In this document: positions 9,064-16,863 of the stretch, piece by piece
Layout of the letters: every line of letters starts with the position of its first letter
Position numbering within the stretch: the first letter of the stretch is position 1
DNA from: VRUE01 sp035712345
GTDB taxonomy: Bacteria > Actinomycetota > Thermoleophilia > Solirubrobacterales > 70-9
DNA length: 41,773 nt
Direction: 5' to 3'
Assembly: GCA_035712345.1 (NCBI GenBank)
Contig: DASTAY010000049.1
Location: forward strand, 1-41,773
The notes under the pieces: generated by a model
Database searches by the model: none
What the model was told of the DNA's origin: nothing
The model's input: the letters and a program-made list of their open reading frames with translations, nothing else
Position numbers and translations under genes: made by a program

Positions 9064-10002
9064 TCAGCGCTCGGCTCGCAGGGTGCCGCGCTCGGCGATC
9101 GCGCGGACGCCGCCGCCGAGGTCGAGCATCGCCCGGCCCGTCCGTCGCAGTGCCGCAACCTCCTCGGCATGGCGCGCGGCGCCGGCGACCGGGCGGCCGG
9201 CGGCGCGGTCGGCGAGCTGCTGGACGACCAGGCGGCGCAGAGCGGGCGCCAGCTCGGCCAGGCGCTCGAGCTCGATCGTGTTCCGCGGCGAGCCGTCGGC
9301 GCCGTCGAGCTCGGCGGCGACGAGCGCGTCGAGGACCTCGGCCTCGGCGCGCAGCAGATCGGCCGTGCGCAGGACGTTCTTCGCCGCCGCGGGATGGACC
9401 TCGGCCAGCGCCGCGGCGAGGCCGTGGCGAACCCGGTTGCGGGCATAGGCGGACTCGTCGTTGCTGGGATCGTCGCGCCAGGCCAGCTCGCGCGCCTCGC
9501 AGTAGGCAGTCGTCTCGGCACGGGTGAAGCCGAGCAGCGGCCTCACGAGCTTGCCGTCGTGCGCGCGCATCCCCAGCAGCGCCCGGCGACTGGGCGAGGA
9601 GGCGAGTCGGTAGAGGATGGTCTCGACCTGGTCGTCGGCGGTGTGGCCGGTGGCGATCAGGCCGTCCGTCCTCAGCGCCAGTTGCGCGGCGGCCGCATAG
9701 CGGGTGTCGCGCGCCCAGGCCTGCAGGTTGCCAGGCCCCTCCGGCCGCAGCGGGCGCTCGACCTCGATGCGCACGCCGAGTCGCTCGCAGAGCGCCGCGC
9801 AGTGCGCCTCGTCGGCGTCGGAGTCGTCGCGCAGCCCGTAGTTGACATGCAGCGCCGTGATCGCCCCGGCGCCGAGCAGCCGCTGCGCGAGGTCGAGCAG
9901 GCAGACCGAGTCCCTGCCGCCCGAGAGCATCGCCACCAGCGGCGTCCCGGGTGGCAGCATGCCGCCGTCGCGGACCGCGTCCAGCATCGCCTCGGGCTCC
10001 AT
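9064..10002 (-). CDS. tilS: tRNA(Ile)-lysidine synthase
   Basis: Adds lysine to cytidine 34 of the minor tRNA-Ile so that it reads AUA. The PP-loop ATP site is SGGRDS (27-32), and GHTADDQVETILYRL (119-133) is the second ATP-pyrophosphatase signature; RNRVRHGL is the TilS-specific region. At 312 residues it is a short form, lacking most of the C-terminal domains of the E. coli enzyme, which is common outside proteobacteria. Start ATG at 10002, ten bases after the cyclase stop. The rare AUA codon makes it essential in most bacteria. Confidence 0.95.
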   Translation of the reverse strand: MEPEAMLDAVRDGGMLPPGTPLVAMLSGGRDSVCLLDLAQRLLGAGAITALHVNYGLRDDSDADEAHCAALCERLGVRIEVERPLRPEGPGNLQAWARDTRYAAAAQLALRTDGLIATGHTADDQVETILYRLASSPSRRALLGMRAHDGKLVRPLLGFTRAETTAYCEARELAWRDDPSNDESAYARNRVRHGLAAALAEVHPAAAKNVLRTADLLRAEAEVLDALVAAELDGADGSPRNTIELERLAELAPALRRLVVQQLADRAAGRPVAGAARHAEEVAALRRTGRAMLDLGGGVRAIAERGTLRAER

Positions 10003-10012
10003 ATATGAAGTG

Positions 10013-11194
10013 TTACGCGCGGCGGACGAGGTAGAGCGGCGTCGCCACCGGGAAACCCTTCAGGTTGACCTCCCCGATCGGCTCGCAGGCGAGGCCGCGT
10101 TCCTCGAGCGAGCCGGTGACGCTGTCGGTGACGAGGACCTCGCCCGCCTGGGCGCGGCCGACGACGCGATGGGCGAGGTTTACGTGGGTGCCGAAATAGT
10201 CTCCGTCGCGATAGACCGCGTCGCCGTGGTGGATCCCGACCCGCGGCCGCGGCCGCTGGGGGAAGCGGTCGAGCAGGCCGATCGCCCACTCGGTCAGCGA
10301 GGTCGAGTCGGGCGAGACGACCATCACCTCGTCGCCGATCGTCTTCACCACCGTCGCCTCGGGCGGCAGCGTCGCCTCGACCGTCTCGACGAAGTTCTCG
10401 ATCACGTCGAGCGCCTCCTGGTCGCCCTCCTCCTCGGTGTAGCGGGTGAAACCGGTGAGGTCGATGAAGCAGAGCGTCACCGGGACCTGGCCGAGGTCCG
10501 TGATCGGCGCATCGAGATCGGTCTCCATATGGCCGACCACGTCCTGTTCCATGAAGTAGCGCAGGTAGCGGGTGTGCAGGTACTCGGTCAGCGGCGCCGC
10601 CAGCGGCAGGATGTCCGCGGCGAGCTCGCCCATCTCCTCGGCGATCTCCAGCTCCGGCAGGGCGTCGCGGATCAGCGGTTCGTGCACGTAGAGGTGGAAG
10701 AGGCGCACCTCGGCGTCGGCGATGCGCCGCAGCGACTGCACGTAGACGCGGACGATCTGCAGGAAGGCGACGAGCGGGAAGCCCGCCGCCAGCATCCGGG
10801 CGCAGTGGCGCAGCGCCTTCACGTCGTCCGGGTCGAGCTTGCGTTCGTGGCCCAGCGGCGTGCCGAGGATGACGAGGATGCGCTCGATCAGCTCCGGCTC
10901 GAGGCCGGTCTCCTGCGCGACCTCCTCGACCGTGACCTGCTCTTCCGGGCTGGGGAAGAGGTCCTCGACGAAGCCGAAGGCGAGCCGCCCCTCGCGTCCC
11001 GCCCGCTTCAGCTCCTCGAGCGAATGCCCGCGCTCGCGCATTCGCGCCACCACGCGGGCCTGGGCCGCGGCCGCGCCGGTCCAGCGGCCCCGCCGCACCG
11101 GCAGGACCTTCTCCTTCGCCCAGCGCTTGAGCGTGCTCGCCGGAACGCCGGAGCGGCGCGAGGCCTCGCTCAGGGAGATGCGTTCGTCGGCCAT
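10013..11194 (-). CDS. Class III adenylate/guanylate cyclase with MerR-type HTH domain
   Basis: The ATG at 11194 gives 393 residues. Residues 1-40 look like a MerR-type helix-turn-helix (ISLSEASRRSGVPASTLKRW). Residues about 45-175 resemble the cyclase regulatory region of mycobacterial Rv1264 (RMRERGHSLEELKRA, then LRHCARMLAAGFPLVAFLQI). The catalytic domain (about 235-393) keeps the needed residues: D245 in FIDLTGFT and D288 in GDE for metals, K284 and D332 for base recognition, and N339 and R343 for the transition state. The Lys/Asp pair predicts cAMP. No membrane segment is seen. It ends ten bases before tilS and may be the first gene of the tilS-hpt-ftsH transcript. Whether the HTH binds DNA is unknown. 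Confidence 0.88.
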   Translation of the reverse strand: MADERISLSEASRRSGVPASTLKRWAKEKVLPVRRGRWTGAAAAQARVVARMRERGHSLEELKRAGREGRLAFGFVEDLFPSPEEQVTVEEVAQETGLEPELIERILVILGTPLGHERKLDPDDVKALRHCARMLAAGFPLVAFLQIVRVYVQSLRRIADAEVRLFHLYVHEPLIRDALPELEIAEEMGELAADILPLAAPLTEYLHTRYLRYFMEQDVVGHMETDLDAPITDLGQVPVTLCFIDLTGFTRYTEEEGDQEALDVIENFVETVEATLPPEATVVKTIGDEVMVVSPDSTSLTEWAIGLLDRFPQRPRPRVGIHHGDAVYRDGDYFGTHVNLAHRVVGRAQAGEVLVTDSVTGSLEERGLACEPIGEVNLKGFPVATPLYLVRRA

Positions 11195-11243
11195 TCGCCG
11201 GATCGAGGCTAGCTTGAAGCAACAGTGAGAGGATGCGCCGCCG

Positions 11244-11930
11244 ATGCCGGCGCGACTTCGACCCACGGCTCCCCTCGCCCCCGCCGCGATCCTCGTCGGC
11301 GACCCCGGGCGCGCCCTGCTGCTGGCTCAGGAGCTGCTCGAGGCGCCGAAGATGAGCAACCACGCCCGCGGCCTCTGGGGCTACAGCGGCCGCACAGCCG
11401 CGGGCGAGGAGCTGACGATTCAGGCCACGGGGATGGGCGGGCCCAGCGCGGCGATGGTGCTGGCCGACCTGGCCGAGCTCGGAGTCGGGCGCGTGGTGCG
11501 GGTCGGCACCTGCGTCGCCTTTGGGCCCGATGCGCGTCCGGGGGGGATCCTAATCGCCGAGGCGGTGCTCGCCGTCGGCGCCAGCGCGGCGTCCTTTGGC
11601 GTCGCGGCCGGGGACGCGGTGGCGCCGGACGCCCGATTGACCCGGCGGGTCACCGACGAGTTGGGTGAGGACGCGCGCACCGCCACGGTGGCGAGCCTGG
11701 ATGTGATGCCCGCGAAGTCCGAGGCCGCCGGCGGGGCCGCGGCGGCAGACATGCAGACGCTAGCCGTGCTTGCCGCGGCCCGCAGGCTCCGGGTCGCTGC
11801 GGCGGCGATCCTGATCGCGACGGAGACGGAGCGCGGCGAGCGCCTCGACGACGAGCAGTTGGAGCGAGCTGCGGCGCGCGCGGGGAGGGCGGCCGGGGAC
11901 GCGCTAACTAACCCTCAAGTCGAAGGTTAG
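11244..11930 (+). CDS. Nucleoside phosphorylase (PNP/UDP family)
   Basis: Probably splits purine nucleosides or uridine with phosphate into base and ribose-1-phosphate. The 228 residues show the family's phosphate-site start ILVGDPGRALLLAQELL (16-32), NHARGLWGYSGR (39-50), ATGMGGPSAAMVLADL (61-76) and VVRVGTCVAFG (83-93). At the ribose site, where the family has an EME-like motif, this protein has ADMQT, so the ribose-binding glutamates are changed; activity or specificity may differ. Start ATG at 11244 with GAGAGG 11 bases upstream. It is divergent from the cyclase-tilS-hpt group, a possible purine-salvage partner of Hpt. Confidence 0.82.
   Translation: MPARLRPTAPLAPAAILVGDPGRALLLAQELLEAPKMSNHARGLWGYSGRTAAGEELTIQATGMGGPSAAMVLADLAELGVGRVVRVGTCVAFGPDARPGGILIAEAVLAVGASAASFGVAAGDAVAPDARLTRRVTDELGEDARTATVASLDVMPAKSEAAGGAAAADMQTLAVLAAARRLRVAAAAILIATETERGERLDDEQLERAAARAGRAAGDALTNPQVEG
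11908..11930. terminator. Small hairpin between convergent genes
   Basis: ctaacc (11908-11913) pairs with ggttag (11925-11930) around an 11-base loop. It covers the last codons and stop of the nucleoside phosphorylase gene and directly precedes the stop of the convergent gene at 11933. The stem is short, so this is a weak call. Confidence 0.35.
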
Positions 11931-11932
11931 AC

Positions 11933-12352
11933 TTAGTCCTCGACCGGCGCATCCTCGGTCGCGCGGCGGCGCTCGGCGGCCAGCTCGCGGCGCAGCCCGC
12001 CGACGTCCCGGGAAACGCGGTCCAGCTCGTCCTCGACCTCGTCGAGGCGCTGCGAGAGCGAGCGCAGACGGCGCTCGAGCCGCTCGACGTCGCCGGCCGA
12101 GGGCAGGTTGAGCGCCGCCATCGCGGCATGCTGCGCCTCGAGCGCCTTCTCGCGGGCGCCGAAGGCGGCGGCGACCGCGTTCTCGAGCACGTTGCTGTCG
12201 AGCAGGGCCTGGGCGAGCTCGCCGATCGCCTGCTCGCTGCGCGCCCGCAGGCCGTCCTGGTCGTCCCGATAGTCGCTTTCGAGGCTCACCCACGACACCT
12301 TAGAGATTCGGCTCTGCCCCTGGGCGACGGCGCTGCGCAACGACTTCTTCAC
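11933..12352 (-). CDS. Coiled-coil protein of unknown function (phasin/PHA synthase subunit-like)
   Basis: A 139-residue acidic, soluble protein. After an N-terminal part (ESDYRDDQDGLRARSEQAIGEL) come LENAVAAAFGAREKALEAQ and then LPSAGDVERLERRLRSLSQR, leading into a coiled coil of about 40 residues. The pattern of a LP-S-DV-RLE sequence before a coiled coil resembles polyhydroxyalkanoate synthase subunit and phasin-like proteins, but no PHA gene is in the window, so function is not assigned. The start is GTG at 12352; an ATG at 12360 is followed at once by a stop. It converges on the nucleoside phosphorylase gene and is divergent from the cell-wall hydrolase. Confidence 0.75.
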   Translation of the reverse strand: MKKSLRSAVAQGQSRISKVSWVSLESDYRDDQDGLRARSEQAIGELAQALLDSNVLENAVAAAFGAREKALEAQHAAMAALNLPSAGDVERLERRLRSLSQRLDEVEDELDRVSRDVGGLRRELAAERRRATEDAPVED

Positions 12353-12379
12353 CGGCCCATCCGGAGCGGCTGAGATGCT

Positions 12380-12454
12380 GCGGAGCCACAGGCATGGGAC
12401 AGCCGTTGATTAAGGGCATGTTGGGGGGCGGCGCGGCGCATTGCGTGGCTCCGC
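12380..12454 (+). promoter_or_regulatory. Candidate structured leader of the cell-wall hydrolase
   Basis: gcggagccac (12380-12389) and gtggctccgc (12445-12454) form a perfect 10-bp stem that encloses 55 bases including two ggcatg copies (12391-12396, 12415-12420) and a G-rich run. It lies 100 bases before the ATG at 12556 within the 203-bp divergent gap. The enclosed multi-element layout suggests a cis-acting RNA, but it does not match the conserved blocks of the c-di-AMP (ydaO) riboswitch as I know them. An operator is an alternative. Confidence 0.4.
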
Positions 12455-12555
12455 GCGACTCAGTAGCTTGGGCTTGCTGCATGCTTGGGGAGAGGGTGCA
12501 TACGGGCAGGGGTTTTGCTCGTGCACGCAGGGAATAAAGGCACGAACGCTGTCGC

Positions 12556-14853
12556 ATGAGACAAAAGCTCGCACTGATCATTGCTCTGGCCGGCTTCGCG
12601 GCACTCACCGCGCTCGGCGTCGGCATGGCCGGCGCGGATCCCTCGACCGGCCTCGGCGACAGCCAGGCGGCAAGCGGGCTGACCACCACGCCCGCCCTCC
12701 CCTCCCCCTCCGGCGAAGCGCCGGCCTGCTCCAACGGAGCCGACGACGACGGCGACGGGCTGGTCGACCTCGAAGACCCCGGCTGCGAATCGGCCTCCGA
12801 CACGAGCGAGGAAGGCGAAGAAACCGCGCCCAGCGAAACGACGCCGCCGACCAGCAGCGAAAGCGAAACGCCGCCGGTCGAAGGGACCGCCAAGGTCCAG
12901 GGCATCCAGAGCGGTAGCGGGCTCAACGCCTCCGAAGCACCCGACGAAGCAGGCGGGGGCGTGCAGCACAACCAGAGCCTCGGCGGCGGCACGGCAAGCG
13001 GCGGCGTCAAGGCGCCGAGCGCCACCGCCGGCGTGCAGCCGCCCGCGGAAGGGGCGGACGGCGGCTCGCAGTTCGACCAGGGCGGCGCCCCCACCGGCGC
13101 CAACGCGAGCGCGACGATCGCCCCCTTCGGCCCGACCCCGATCGGCGTTCCCAACTTCGTCATCGACTCCTTCGAGATCCCGCCCTTCCTGTTGCCGATC
13201 TACCAGGCCTGCGGCACCGAGTACGGGATCCCCTGGGAGGTGCTCGCGGCGATCAACAAAATCGAGACCGCCTTCGGCACCAACCTCAACGTCTCCAGCG
13301 CCGGCGCGGTCGGCTGGATGCAGTTCCTGCCCTCGACCTGGGAGACCTACGGCGTCGACGCCAACGGCGACGGTCGCAAGGACCCCTACAACCCGGTCGA
13401 CGCGATCTGCGCCGCGGCCAACTACCTGAAGGCGAGCGGCGGTTCGAGCGACCTCTACAACGCGATCCTCTCCTACAACCATGCCGACTGGTATGCGCAG
13501 GAGGTGCTGCTCTACGCCCGCGCCTACGGCAAACTGCCGACCGACCTGGTCGGCTCGCTGACCGGCCTGACCGAGGGGGCCCACTTCCCGGTCGCCGCCG
13601 ACGCTCGCTACGCGGACGAAATCTCCACCCGGGCGGCGCTGAGCAAAGCGACGCCGCAGGTGCGCGACGAATACGGCAACGCCGCCGACGTGATCTCCTC
13701 CTCGCCGACCCGCCGCGGGATCAACATCTTCGCCCGCGAAGGCGCGCCGGTGGTCGCCGTCAACGACGGGGTGATCGTCAAGAGGGGCCACACCAAGCGC
13801 CTCGGCCGCTACGTGATCCTGCGCGACGCCTTCGGCAACCGCTACATCTACGCCGAGCTCGGCGCGATCGTGCGCAAGCACCGCAAGGTGGTGATGCCGA
13901 CCGGCAAGGAGAAGCGGGTCCCGGTCGACAGTCAGAACATCCGCCCGCGGCTCTACGCCCTCCCCGGCCGGACCAAGGGCGAGCGATCCCAGGCGAGCGA
14001 GAGCGTCGACGGCGCCGCCGCCAAGGGCGCGGACGGAACCCTGAGGGTCGGGTCGAAGGTTATAGCCGGGACCGTGCTGGGGACCATCGGCGGCGAAGAG
14101 GACGGCGTCGACCCTCACATCAACTTCGCGATCCGCCCGGCCGGCAAAGGCGCCCCGCGGATCGACCCGAAGCCGATCCTGGACGGATGGAAGCTGCTCG
14201 AAGCGACGGCGATCTACCGCGCCAAGGGCAAGAACCCGTTCACCGACAAGCTCAGCGGCGCCGGGGTGCTGCTGCTCTCCAAGGAGGCGCTCGAGCGCCG
14301 CGTCCTGGCCGACCCGGAGCTCGAAATCTACCCCTGCGGACGCACCGACATCGCCACCGGCAAGATCGACCGCCGTGTCCTGGCGATGCTCGAGTACCTC
14401 GTCTCCAAAGGCTTCACGATGACGATCACCGCGCTCGAGTGCGGCCACAGCTACCTGACCACCTCGGGCAACGTGTCCGAGCACTCGACCGGCGACGCCG
14501 TCGACATCGCGACGATCAACGGCGTGCCGGTCACCGGCCACCAGGGCCCCGGCACGCTCACCGACGAGCTGATCCGGACCGTCCTGCAGCTGCAGGGGAC
14601 GATGCACCCCCACCAGGTGATCTCGCTGGAGGACCTGCCGGGCGAAACCAGCTTCGCCCTGCCCGATCACTACGACCACGTGCACGTCGGCTACAGGCCG
14701 CTTGCCGGCGGCTTCGGCGAAGAAGAATTCGACGCCCTGCTCAAGCCGAGGCAGTGGCTGCGGCTCACCCACCGGCTCGAGGGCATCCAAAACCCGAAGG
14801 TGCCGACCGGACCGTCGCGCTTCGCCCTGCCCGACAAGCGCAAGGGCAACTGA
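12556..14853 (+). CDS. Secreted cell-wall hydrolase: lytic transglycosylase + degenerate M23 + M15 domains
   Basis: A 765-residue exported protein with a signal peptide (about 1-27). Residues 58-77 form a small calcium-type acidic repeat (CSNGADDDGDGLVDLEDPGC). A Ser/Thr/Glu-rich linker leads to an MltB-type lytic transglycosylase domain (about 213-325), with E237 in KIETAFG as the likely catalytic acid and GAVGWMQFLPSTW after it. Residues about 385-530 resemble an M23 LytM-type peptidase, but the first zinc motif reads RRGIN in place of HxGxD, while DPHINF is kept, so it is probably inactive. Residues about 590-715 form an M15-like carboxypeptidase with SEHSTGDAVDI (H643, D650) and DHVHVGY (H708 or H710) as zinc ligands. 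It likely cuts both glycan and peptide parts of peptidoglycan. Confidence 0.9.
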   Translation: MRQKLALIIALAGFAALTALGVGMAGADPSTGLGDSQAASGLTTTPALPSPSGEAPACSNGADDDGDGLVDLEDPGCESASDTSEEGEETAPSETTPPTSSESETPPVEGTAKVQGIQSGSGLNASEAPDEAGGGVQHNQSLGGGTASGGVKAPSATAGVQPPAEGADGGSQFDQGGAPTGANASATIAPFGPTPIGVPNFVIDSFEIPPFLLPIYQACGTEYGIPWEVLAAINKIETAFGTNLNVSSAGAVGWMQFLPSTWETYGVDANGDGRKDPYNPVDAICAAANYLKASGGSSDLYNAILSYNHADWYAQEVLLYARAYGKLPTDLVGSLTGLTEGAHFPVAADARYADEISTRAALSKATPQVRDEYGNAADVISSSPTRRGINIFAREGAPVVAVNDGVIVKRGHTKRLGRYVILRDAFGNRYIYAELGAIVRKHRKVVMPTGKEKRVPVDSQNIRPRLYALPGRTKGERSQASESVDGAAAKGADGTLRVGSKVIAGTVLGTIGGEEDGVDPHINFAIRPAGKGAPRIDPKPILDGWKLLEATAIYRAKGKNPFTDKLSGAGVLLLSKEALERRVLADPELEIYPCGRTDIATGKIDRRVLAMLEYLVSKGFTMTITALECGHSYLTTSGNVSEHSTGDAVDIATINGVPVTGHQGPGTLTDELIRTVLQLQGTMHPHQVISLEDLPGETSFALPDHYDHVHVGYRPLAGGFGEEEFDALLKPRQWLRLTHRLEGIQNPKVPTGPSRFALPDKRKGN

Positions 14854-14870
14854 GTCAGTTCTTCGGATTC

Positions 14871-15719
14871 GTGCAGTTCGAGCTCCCCGGGGAGCTCGGA
14901 GTTCCCGATGGCCGCTACCTGGCCCGCGACGAGATCGGCGAGCGCGTGCTGGTGATCGAGACGATCGGCGCTCCCCCACCCCCGCGGCGACGGCGACGGC
15001 GTCCCAAACAAGCGGACGCAAGGGCCGACCCCGCGCCGCTGCCATTGACGCGGGTCACGGCAATCCGCGCGCACGAGCCCTTCGAGTCGAGCGAGGACGC
15101 CGAGCGCTGGCTCGGCGAGACCCTCGCCGCCGAGGAGGCGAGCGACACGGCCGTCGGCGAGGCGCTCGCCCTGCTCAACCGGATGCTGCACGCGCATGCC
15201 GTGGCGAGCGCCGATCCGTTCGGCTCCGAACTGCGGGTAGAGCGAGCTGCGGCCGTGCGGATCGGCCACGGCAGCGGCAAGGAGGTGGCCGCCGGTCGCT
15301 TCACCGCGGCGAAGGAGATCGACGCGCGCGGCTCAGCCGCCTCGCAGCGACGCCGGCGCGACGAAGAGCTGCGCCCCCAGGAGAGGCTGGCCGCGGTGAT
15401 CGGGGGACGCGAGGACCTCGACGCCTGCGAGACGCTGATCCTGCGCGCCCGCGCCGACCTCGACGCCGGTCGCAGGCGCGAGGCCGCCCTGCAGCTCCGC
15501 GTCGGACTCGAGGCGATGCTCGTCGAGCTCGCGAACGCGCTCGCCGACTCCGGCCACGAGCAGGACATGGCGGAGCTGCAGAGCCGCCGGGGAGAGGCCG
15601 GCGAGGCGGCGAACACGGCCCTGCGCGGCGACCTCTCCCTCGACGAGGAGCGCAGCGTCGCCGAGCTGGCGGAGATTTGCGAGCGGGTGCTGCGCCGTCG
15701 CCGCGTCTTGCGTGGCTAG
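14871..15719 (+). CDS. Protein of unknown function
   Basis: A 282-residue protein not recognised. It begins VQFELPGELGVPDGRYLARD from a GTG at 14871, 17 bp after the hydrolase stop. It then has a proline and arginine run (APPPPRRRRRRPKQ), and from about residue 85 an all-helical, charged region rich in Ala, Glu and Arg (for example LDACETLILRARADLDAGRR, then AALQLRVGLEAMLVELANAL), which looks like helical repeats or a coiled coil. No signal peptide or membrane segment is seen. It may be co-transcribed with the hydrolase. Its stop TAG overlaps the stop of the convergent HAD gene by four bases. Coding is supported by strong third-position GC and by the fit between neighbours. Confidence 0.7.
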   Translation: MQFELPGELGVPDGRYLARDEIGERVLVIETIGAPPPPRRRRRRPKQADARADPAPLPLTRVTAIRAHEPFESSEDAERWLGETLAAEEASDTAVGEALALLNRMLHAHAVASADPFGSELRVERAAAVRIGHGSGKEVAAGRFTAAKEIDARGSAASQRRRRDEELRPQERLAAVIGGREDLDACETLILRARADLDAGRRREAALQLRVGLEAMLVELANALADSGHEQDMAELQSRRGEAGEAANTALRGDLSLDEERSVAELAEICERVLRRRRVLRG

Positions 15720-16372
15720 AGCGCCAGGCGGCGGTTGACGACGTCGTCGAGCAGCGACTCGGCGATGTGGTGGGCTTCGTCGAGCGCGATGCCCTCCAAC
15801 GAGGGGACGCCGATCACGGTGAGGCCGGCGGCACGGGCGGCGGCGACTCCCGTCGGCGAGTCCTCCAGGGCGACCACGTCGGGGCCGGGATCGACCCCGA
15901 GCCGGCGGCAGGCCTCGAGGTAGGGATCCGGGGAGGGCTTGGGGGCGGCGACTTCGTGGGCGCTGAGGACGACGTCGAAGCGGTCGTCGAAGCCGACGAT
16001 CTCCAGCGAGCGCTGTACGAAGGCGAGCGGGGAGTTGGAGACGAGGCCGAGCGGAGTTCCGCGCAGCTTCAGCGAGTGCAGCAGCTCGCGCGCGCCGACC
16101 ATCGCCTCCACCCCGTGCTCGAGCTCGGCGACGACGAGCTCGTTCAGCTCCTCGATCAACGCCGCGCCCCGCCCGGGCTCGCCGAGGCGGCGCTCGAGGA
16201 TGCCGCCGGCGATCTCGGCCGAGGTGCCGACCAGCTCGCGCTTGTCGGCGGGGGTGAAGTCGATTCCCCGCCGATCGAAGAGGTCGCGCTCGGCGCGGGT
16301 CCAGACGGACTCGGTGTCGAGCAGCAGGCCGTCGTTGTCGAAGACGACGGCTGTCGGCGGGGCGAGGCTCAC
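15716..16372 (-). CDS. HAD-superfamily hydrolase (beta-phosphoglucomutase-like)
   Basis: A 218-residue haloacid-dehalogenase-fold phosphatase or mutase. Motif I is VVFDNDGLLLDTESVW (nucleophile D12 and acid D14; Asn stands where Met is common). Motif II is GLVSNSPLAF, motif III has KPSPDPYLEA and motif IV VALEDSPTGVAAARAAG. An alpha-helical cap (about 20-90) places it with the subfamily I enzymes such as beta-phosphoglucomutase and phosphoglycolate phosphatase; the substrate cannot be told. The start is GTG at 16372. It is divergent from the small gene at 16414. Confidence 0.88.
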   Translation of the reverse strand: MSLAPPTAVVFDNDGLLLDTESVWTRAERDLFDRRGIDFTPADKRELVGTSAEIAGGILERRLGEPGRGAALIEELNELVVAELEHGVEAMVGARELLHSLKLRGTPLGLVSNSPLAFVQRSLEIVGFDDRFDVVLSAHEVAAPKPSPDPYLEACRRLGVDPGPDVVALEDSPTGVAAARAAGLTVIGVPSLEGIALDEAHHIAESLLDDVVNRRLAL

Positions 16373-16401
16373 GCCGGGATCATCGCGGAAGCGCGCCCGG
16401 A

Positions 16402-16407
16402 TAGGGT
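16402..16407 (+). promoter_or_regulatory. Candidate -10 element for a leaderless transcript
   Basis: TAGGGT is followed by six bases and then the ATG at 16414, so a start site seven bases after the hexamer would be the A of the start codon. The same hexamer and spacing occur ahead of the ATC proposed as the egtB start. Confidence 0.35.
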
Positions 16408-16413
16408 TGGCGG

Positions 16414-16863
16414 ATGCCGTTCCACGTCCAGGTCGCCGGCTCGCTCAACCACGCGCGTGCGTTCAACCTGAGCCTGGAGGAGCTGAGGCGGCAGGTGCTA
16501 GAGCCCTGGCTGACCGGGAGGACGCTCGAGCTGGGCGAACAGGAATGGGACCCGCGCGAGAGCTCGCTGAAGATCCTCGAAGGCAAGCACCTCGATCCTG
16601 CCGACCTCTCCTTCGGCCAGGGCTGGGCGAACGCCGAGCGCTCGGCGCAGGACGTCACTAAGCGCATCCTCGAGACGACCGAGACGCCGAAGCTGCCCGA
16701 CGCCTTCATCGTCGAGGCCGAGCTGCCAGAGGCGACCGTGGCCGAAATGCTGAGCGGCCAGACCGTCCTCCCGATACCGCTCGGCGATGCCGAGAAGAAG
16801 ATCACCGGCCGCGACCCGGAGGTCGCGGCAGTGATCTTGGTGACGAAGAAGAGCCCTGGTTAG
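16414..16863 (+). CDS. Conserved-looking small protein of unknown function
   Basis: A 149-residue soluble protein not recognised. The N-terminus (PFHVQVAGSLNHARAFNLS) looks like a folded strand-helix start, the middle holds an acidic helix (LEELRRQVLEPWLTGRTLEL), then AFIVEAELPEATVAEMLSG and VAAVILVTKKS at the end. No signal peptide, membrane segment or cysteine cluster is visible. ATG at 16414 has no clear ribosome binding site. The stop TAG overlaps the stop of the universal stress protein gene by four bases. It stands alone on the plus strand. Confidence 0.75.
   Translation: MPFHVQVAGSLNHARAFNLSLEELRRQVLEPWLTGRTLELGEQEWDPRESSLKILEGKHLDPADLSFGQGWANAERSAQDVTKRILETTETPKLPDAFIVEAELPEATVAEMLSGQTVLPIPLGDAEKKITGRDPEVAAVILVTKKSPG

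Noticed and set aside
12353..12555. c-di-AMP (ydaO) riboswitch before the wall hydrolase
   Set aside because: The conserved sequence blocks as I know them are not visible; only a generic stem-enclosed structure can be claimed.
12460..15045. Very long minus-strand open frame (861 codons) opposite the wall hydrolase
   Set aside because: It is rich in Arg, Gly, Ala and Val without domains, and mirrors a plus-strand gene with signal peptide and clear domains; long antisense frames are expected at this GC.
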